38,348 bases of DNA from Rhodospirillales bacterium (lineage in GTDB: Bacteria > Pseudomonadota > Alphaproteobacteria > Rhodospirillales_A > JACZKS01), in the NCBI GenBank assembly GCA_018648445.1, contig JABGRG010000034.1:1-38348 (forward strand), given 5' to 3'. Positions 34,825 to 38,348 of the stretch are shown in pieces (position 1 is the stretch's first letter; each line of letters starts with the position of its first letter). The notes below the pieces were generated by a model. That model was not told where the DNA came from and did no database searches. It saw nothing but the letters and a program-made list of their open reading frames with translations. The position numbers were made by a program, and so were the translations under genes.

Positions 34825-36024
34825 TTAGCCGGATTTGCCGTCCGGGCGCGGCCCCATCAAAATCGGCGCGAACACCACCGTGAATAAAGCGAAAGCGGCG
34901 ATCCACATTGCCGCCGGTACGATCACCCAGATCAGAAAATCGTCGGAGGCGACGGGTCCGAATATCCGCACCAGCGCAGCGGTCGCGACCAGCACATAGG
35001 CTGCAACCATCGACCTCGGCGCATGAAGAGGGCGGCCCGTATGACCCAAACCGGCCCGTGTCATGACTGCAAGGACCGAGGTGCCGACGGCGCCGATGGT
35101 AAAGGCGTGAAGGGCGGCGTCAGCAGGCAGCCATCCAGCGAGGTCGGAAGCCGCCTTGCAGGCGAACCCGATGGGCACCCATGCGTGGCCCAGATGCAAA
35201 ACCCAGATGATCGGGGCGTCCAGGGTGCGCAAACTTTGCCAGTGGCGCATTCGCAACGCCAGTCCAATGGAGGCGGCCAAGGCCAGTGCGCCCGAAAGCA
35301 CGGGCGGCGCGCCCGCGAGATCGGCGACGAGAGCAGCGACCATGGTGATGATTGCGCTTTTTTCCACCCTGGCGTCGGTGCGCACTTCAATATCGGGATC
35401 GGTTTGTTTCAGGGCGTTTGCTGTGAAACGCGGCGCGATGCGTCCGCCGATCAGGGCGACCATGACCACGAAGACGTAAATCCCGAGCCGCAACCCCCAA
35501 CTCGCAGTGTCCTCGGTCCAGTCCAGGGCTTCGGCGTGGAAAAATGCGTTGGCGGTCAGGCCGATGGTCAACAGACCCGGAAACATGAAATTCCGTACCT
35601 GTCCAGATTTGATGATCGGCCCCGCGATGGCTGCGATCAATGCCGGAATGAAAGCCAAATCGATGATGGCGACGGCCAAGGGCGCAAGGTTTGCACCCAT
35701 CCAAAAGGCCAGCCGGCCGGCCAGCCAGAAGGCCACCAGAAGGCCCAAAGGGGCGCCTGTTACGACGCGCGTGCCGGTCCAGGCGGGAACGGCAGTCAGT
35801 AGGAATCCGGCCGCTGCGGCCATTGTGAAGCCGAACAGCATTTCGTGGGCGTGCCACAGGCTGGGCGCCATGTCCGACGGAAGCGCCATGCCCCACGCAA
35901 AAACAGCCGCCCAGACAGCGATTGAAAGGGCGGCGTAGGCCCCAGCCAACAGAAAAAACGGTCGAAATCCGTAGGATAACAGGACTGTCCCAGGCGTTGA
36001 TTTGGCTGTTTCGGCGTCTTGCAT
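34825..36024 (-). CDS. nnrS: NnrS-family membrane protein
   Basis: 399 residues with about twelve hydrophobic helices. The N-terminal SYGFRPFFLLAGAYAALS and LWHAHEMLFGFTMAAAAGFLLTA are NnrS signatures, as are the later HLGHAWVPIGF and HAFTIGAVGT. NnrS contains haem and copper and protects against nitrosative stress under NO-generating conditions. It is convergent with the Dnr-like regulator, 20 bases apart. The region between it and the SUMF1-like gene holds no clear TTGAT-N4-ATCAA site. Confidence 0.93.
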   Translation of the reverse strand: MQDAETAKSTPGTVLLSYGFRPFFLLAGAYAALSIAVWAAVFAWGMALPSDMAPSLWHAHEMLFGFTMAAAAGFLLTAVPAWTGTRVVTGAPLGLLVAFWLAGRLAFWMGANLAPLAVAIIDLAFIPALIAAIAGPIIKSGQVRNFMFPGLLTIGLTANAFFHAEALDWTEDTASWGLRLGIYVFVVMVALIGGRIAPRFTANALKQTDPDIEVRTDARVEKSAIITMVAALVADLAGAPPVLSGALALAASIGLALRMRHWQSLRTLDAPIIWVLHLGHAWVPIGFACKAASDLAGWLPADAALHAFTIGAVGTSVLAVMTRAGLGHTGRPLHAPRSMVAAYVLVATAALVRIFGPVASDDFLIWVIVPAAMWIAAFALFTVVFAPILMGPRPDGKSG

Positions 36025-36127
36025 TTGAAAAATCCCGGCGGGGCGTTAATATATGAAGAGGAAGACTTCTACTGGTTGCGTTGCACTTTCACCTTGATGC
36101 CGGTCAACCTGTTGTATGGGGGGTGCT

Positions 36128-36925
36128 GTGACGGTTCGGGCATATTTGGTAGTGGCTGGTTTGTTGGTTGGCGGGAATTCGGTCGCGCAGGCGGCGGACT
36201 ACAAACCCGGTGATTCCATTTGGGATTGCCCGAATTGCCCGGAAATGATGGTCGTGCCTGCCGGCTCCTTCATCATGGGTGCCGATAAAGGGCATAAGTA
36301 TGAAAAACCGGCCCACGAGGTCACCATCCCCAAGGCGTTCGCCATCGGTCGTTTCGAAATTACCTTCGATCAATGGCTGGTCTGTGTTGAAGAGGGCGGC
36401 TGCGCCAAGGATCCGGACGATCACAAATGGGGCAAGGGCATTCACCCGATCATGAACGTCAGTTGGTCCGAAGCGGTCGGTTATACCGAGTGGTTGTCGA
36501 AGAAAACCGGGCAGGTTTACCGCCTACCCAGCGAGGCCGAGTGGGAATACGCCGCGCGCGGCGGCACCACGACCGCCTACTCATGGGGTGACGATCCCGG
36601 AAAAGACCGGGCCAATTGCCGAAATTGCGGGGACGAGATCCCGCACCGGACCTTCCCGGTCGGCAGTTTTGAGCCCAATCCTTTTGGCCTCTACGACGTT
36701 CACGGAAATGTCTGGGAATGGGCAGCCGATTGCTGGAACCCGACCCATGCGGATGCGCCGACCGACGGTTCGGCGCGCTTGAGCGGCAACTGCATGTTTC
36801 GGGCGACTCGCAGCGGTTCGTGGTATTACGTCAACACCAACCTGCGTTCGGCCTATCGGGCGAAGTATCCGGCCAAGGCATTTAGCTACGGCATCGGGTT
36901 TCGGGTTCTGCGCGAACTTCCTTAG
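36128..36925 (+). CDS. Exported SUMF1/FGE-sulfatase-like domain protein lacking the catalytic cysteines
   Basis: 265 residues from GTG at 36128, which follows a GGGGGT ribosome site; an ATG at 36116 lacks one. A signal peptide ends near AQAAD. The body is a formylglycine-generating-enzyme-like fold: VPAGSFIMGADKGHKYEKPA, FEITFDQWLVC, HPIMNVSWSEAVGYTEWL, YRLPSEAEWEYAARGG, FGLYDVHGNVWEWAAD and GFRVLREL. In true FGE the segment GGSxLCHxSYC supplies two copper-binding Cys; here it reads SGSWYYVNTNLRSAYR, with neither Cys. It is therefore more likely a binding or structural relative. Other cysteines (CPNC, CRNC) may form disulfides. Confidence 0.88.
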   Translation: MTVRAYLVVAGLLVGGNSVAQAADYKPGDSIWDCPNCPEMMVVPAGSFIMGADKGHKYEKPAHEVTIPKAFAIGRFEITFDQWLVCVEEGGCAKDPDDHKWGKGIHPIMNVSWSEAVGYTEWLSKKTGQVYRLPSEAEWEYAARGGTTTAYSWGDDPGKDRANCRNCGDEIPHRTFPVGSFEPNPFGLYDVHGNVWEWAADCWNPTHADAPTDGSARLSGNCMFRATRSGSWYYVNTNLRSAYRAKYPAKAFSYGIGFRVLRELP

Positions 36926-36967
36926 AGCATGTCTCCGAAGGTTCGGTCTGGGGTCCTGCCGTTTTCT

Positions 36968-37375
36968 TTATTTGGATACCAAAGCCCGGGCCAACTGGCT
37001 CAGCGCATCCTGATGGCGCTCATTGGAAATCTGCGAAAAATTTCGGGCCAGTTCCAGACACATGCGCTGGCGGTCGTTGGGTGACGCTTCCTTCCCGAGG
37101 TCTTCGAGATTCTCGAAGAAAAACTCGATGGGAACCTTCAGGACCTGGGCGATCTGGTACAACCGTCCAGCCGAAATACGGTTGATGCCGCGCTCGTATT
37201 TGTGGGCTTGCTGATAGGTGACGCCGATCATATCGGCCATTTGTTGTTGGCTGAGGCCCAGCATAATCCGGCGTTCGCGAATGCGTGCGCCGACATGGCG
37301 GTCCGTATCGGTGGCCCGGCTGGTAACCGCACCCATGTTTTTGGACTTCCCGCGTTCTTGCTTGCGATGAGGCAC
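36968..37375 (-). CDS. XRE-family helix-turn-helix regulator
   Basis: 135 residues from GTG at 37375, preceded by GGGAGG eight bases away; a TTG at 37417 has no such site. The HTH lies at about residues 30-85 (IRERRIMLGLSQQQMADMIG, TYQQAHKYERG, INRISAGRLYQIAQVLKVP), followed by FFFENLEDL and a helical C-terminus. This is a common alphaproteobacterial XRE protein of the NGR-type regulator group. It is downstream of the candidate tracrRNA on the same strand; whether it regulates the CRISPR genes is unknown. Confidence 0.92.
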   Translation of the reverse strand: MPHRKQERGKSKNMGAVTSRATDTDRHVGARIRERRIMLGLSQQQMADMIGVTYQQAHKYERGINRISAGRLYQIAQVLKVPIEFFFENLEDLGKEASPNDRQRMCLELARNFSQISNERHQDALSQLARALVSK

Positions 37376-37479
37376 TGGCGTTTCCTCCCAGAGCAAATTC
37401 TTCCGATTTTCGCACAACGCCGTATTTGATCTCCCAAACGATTGCTGCCGCCAGACAGGCGAAGGATCGTAACCCGTGT

Positions 37480-37612
37480 GACCATATCTTCCCGTTTTTG
37501 TAGGGAAGTGCCCGAACTATACCACCTTTTGCCGCGAGAGGTCGCGCACAAATTGGCGTATGTGCGCGGAAGGGTTGTCGGCCATTGCCGGTTTCCATGG
37601 TTGTCAAATACA
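37480..37612 (-). ncRNA. Candidate tracrRNA of the type II-C CRISPR locus
   Basis: On the minus strand, 37574-37607 reads as an anti-repeat. Its CAAC, GCCG, GGC and GGAAAC blocks pair in order with GTTG, CGGC, CC-G and GTTTCC of the array repeat, with a bulged A and a small internal loop. Downstream come a stable hairpin (CGCGCACA / TGTGCGCG, 37543-37568) and a weaker one (CTTCCC / GGGAAG, 37488-37508). AT-rich sequence precedes it (about 37612-37680). No T-run terminator is seen, so the 3' end is a guess. Confidence 0.55.
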
Positions 37613-37684
37613 CAAAAAGCAGGTGAAAACAATAAGATAAGTCGAATATGGTCGACAGGTATCACGATATATTACTAAAACGGG

Positions 37685-37714
37685 TTGTTCTTTTCATGTA
37701 AACAATCATAAAAT
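37685..37714 (+). promoter_or_regulatory. Putative promoter of the CRISPR array
   Basis: TTGTTC (37685-37690) and TAAAAT (37709-37714) with an 18-base spacer, in an AT-rich leader. A start near 37721 would lie just before the first repeat at 37734. Confidence 0.45.
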
Positions 37715-37733
37715 GACATCTAGGGGCACCAAG

Positions 37734-37835
37734 GTTGCGGCTGGACCGCGCTTCCCTATCGGCTAATCCCGTTGTCTGAGTTATCCCGGTGCTGATGTTG
37801 TTGCGGTTGGACCGCGTTTCCCTATCGGCTAAACC
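37734..37835 (+). CRISPR. Minimal type II-C CRISPR array: two 36-bp repeats, one 30-bp spacer
   Basis: Repeat 1 (37734-37769) and repeat 2 (37800-37835) begin GTTGCGG, share GGACCGCG and TTCCCTATCGGCTAA, and differ at three positions (C/T, C/T, T/A). The spacer is 37770-37799. The 36/30 geometry and 5' GTTG are those of type II-C systems. The adjacent Cas9 gene confirms the call. Transcription is toward the convergent cas9, as in Neisseria and Campylobacter II-C loci. No further repeat is found in phase on either side. Confidence 0.85.
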
Positions 37836-37849
37836 AGATACATCGACAG

Positions 37850-37875
37850 CGCCCTGATTTCAGGGCGTTTTTTTT
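37850..37875 (+). terminator. Intrinsic terminator ending the CRISPR array transcript
   Basis: The stem CGCCCTG / CAGGGCG (ATTT loop), 37850-37867, is followed by eight T. It points in the plus direction and has no protein gene before it, so it serves the array RNA. It lies just ahead of the convergent cas9 stop. Confidence 0.9.
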
Positions 37876-37894
37876 GTATTGATGACGAAGCCCG

Positions 37895-38348
37895 TCATTT
37901 GGGCGGACCGGGATCGCGCACCCGGCCCGTCACATCCACCGAAACCTTGCGTGCGCGTGCCTTTTTCAGGGTGGCATAGGATGCGATCAGCCATCGGAAG
38001 GGGTCTTTGTCGTTTGGGGTTTTGTGGCGAATGTCCAAGTTGCCGCCTTCGTCATGCGGAGCCAGGCGAATGCGGTTGTTGCTGGGTTCCAGACGATAGA
38101 CCCGCATGACGGTTTCTCTGCCGGCAACGGCTAATTTCACCGCGTCTCCCTTGTGGATCCTCATGATAAGGCGTGCCGCGGGAAAATCGGTTTGCCACTT
38201 GGTTTTGTGTTTGGGTTGGTTGGCGTGAAACACACTCACGCCTTCGCCGCGCCATTTGCGGTCGGGGGATTCGAAAATATCCACATGATGGTTGTCGCCG
38301 GGAATATAGGCTTTGTAGGCTCGCCCGTCCGTCCCGACGATTGCGACG
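37895..38348 (-). CDS. cas9: Cas9 (type II-C), C-terminal end; gene start beyond window
   Basis: The frame runs open to the window edge, giving about 150 C-terminal residues. The segment GRAYKAYIPGDNHHVDIFE, then KWRGEGVSVFHANQP, MRIHKGDAVKLAV, IRLAPHDEGGNLDIRH, DPFRWLIAS and ARKVSVDVTGRVRDPG are hallmarks of the WED/PAM-interacting end of alphaproteobacterial II-C Cas9. The HNH and RuvC domains lie outside, so activity cannot be judged. The stop is 19 bases from the array terminator; no cas1 or cas2 lies between cas9 and the array. Confidence 0.93.
   Translation of the reverse strand, partial: VAIVGTDGRAYKAYIPGDNHHVDIFESPDRKWRGEGVSVFHANQPKHKTKWQTDFPAARLIMRIHKGDAVKLAVAGRETVMRVYRLEPSNNRIRLAPHDEGGNLDIRHKTPNDKDPFRWLIASYATLKKARARKVSVDVTGRVRDPGPPK

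Noticed and set aside
37721..37875. Tandem 33-base repeats plus terminator as a two-module trans-acting small RNA
   Set aside because: The repeat unit is really 36 bases with a 30-base spacer, and the adjacent frame is the C-terminus of Cas9, so a CRISPR array explains it better.

Overview
The window looks like chromosomal DNA from a marine or sediment alphaproteobacterium of the Rhodospirillales type. The reasons are high-GC codon use, an alphaproteobacterial tgt/queA/queF set, a type II-C Cas9 end, and a mix of anaerobic enzymes (NifJ, KorAB, Hcp, NnrS, a Fnr/Dnr-type regulator). The organism cannot be named from the sequence alone.

Positions 1-10959 form an anaerobic respiration locus. 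It opens with a cut PhnD-like periplasmic binding protein, a PAS histidine kinase, a stand-alone receiver and an oppositely oriented NarL/LuxR-type regulator. These are followed by a nine-CxxCH cytochrome c fused to a membrane cytochrome b, a Tat-exported molybdopterin oxidoreductase carrying the diagnostic residues of respiratory arsenate reductase (ArrA), its four-cluster ferredoxin subunit, a TorD-type chaperone and a polyferredoxin. I read this as an oxyanion-respiration system in which a PhnD/kinase sensor, like AioX/ArxX/ArrX-AioS or TtrS, controls an ArrAB-like reductase fed with quinol electrons by the cytochrome c-b fusion. The substrate (arsenate, tetrathionate or other) is inferred, not proven.

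Positions 10956-19763 hold a Na+/phosphate symporter coupled to a Lys-rich small protein, an ABM-domain protein, an Fe-S RNA uracil methyltransferase, class I hybrid cluster protein, a small protein with a histone-H1-like tail, a degenerate receiver-pentapeptide protein, a lipoprotein and a Sel1 protein. Positions 19888-27292 are a queuosine cluster (queA-tgt-queF and a VUT-type transporter-queG). It is split by a segment flanked by about 170-bp inverted repeats and carrying a PD-(D/E)XK-like protein and a HEPN-like zinc-ribbon protein, a possible defence cargo.

Positions 27592-36925 carry pyruvate:ferredoxin oxidoreductase, 2-oxoacid:ferredoxin oxidoreductase alpha/beta, a Dnr/Fnr-like regulator, NnrS and a SUMF1-like exported protein. 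The right end is a type II-C CRISPR locus: an XRE regulator, a candidate tracrRNA on the minus strand, a two-repeat/one-spacer array read on the plus strand with its own promoter and terminator, and the C-terminal end of cas9 on the minus strand running off the window.
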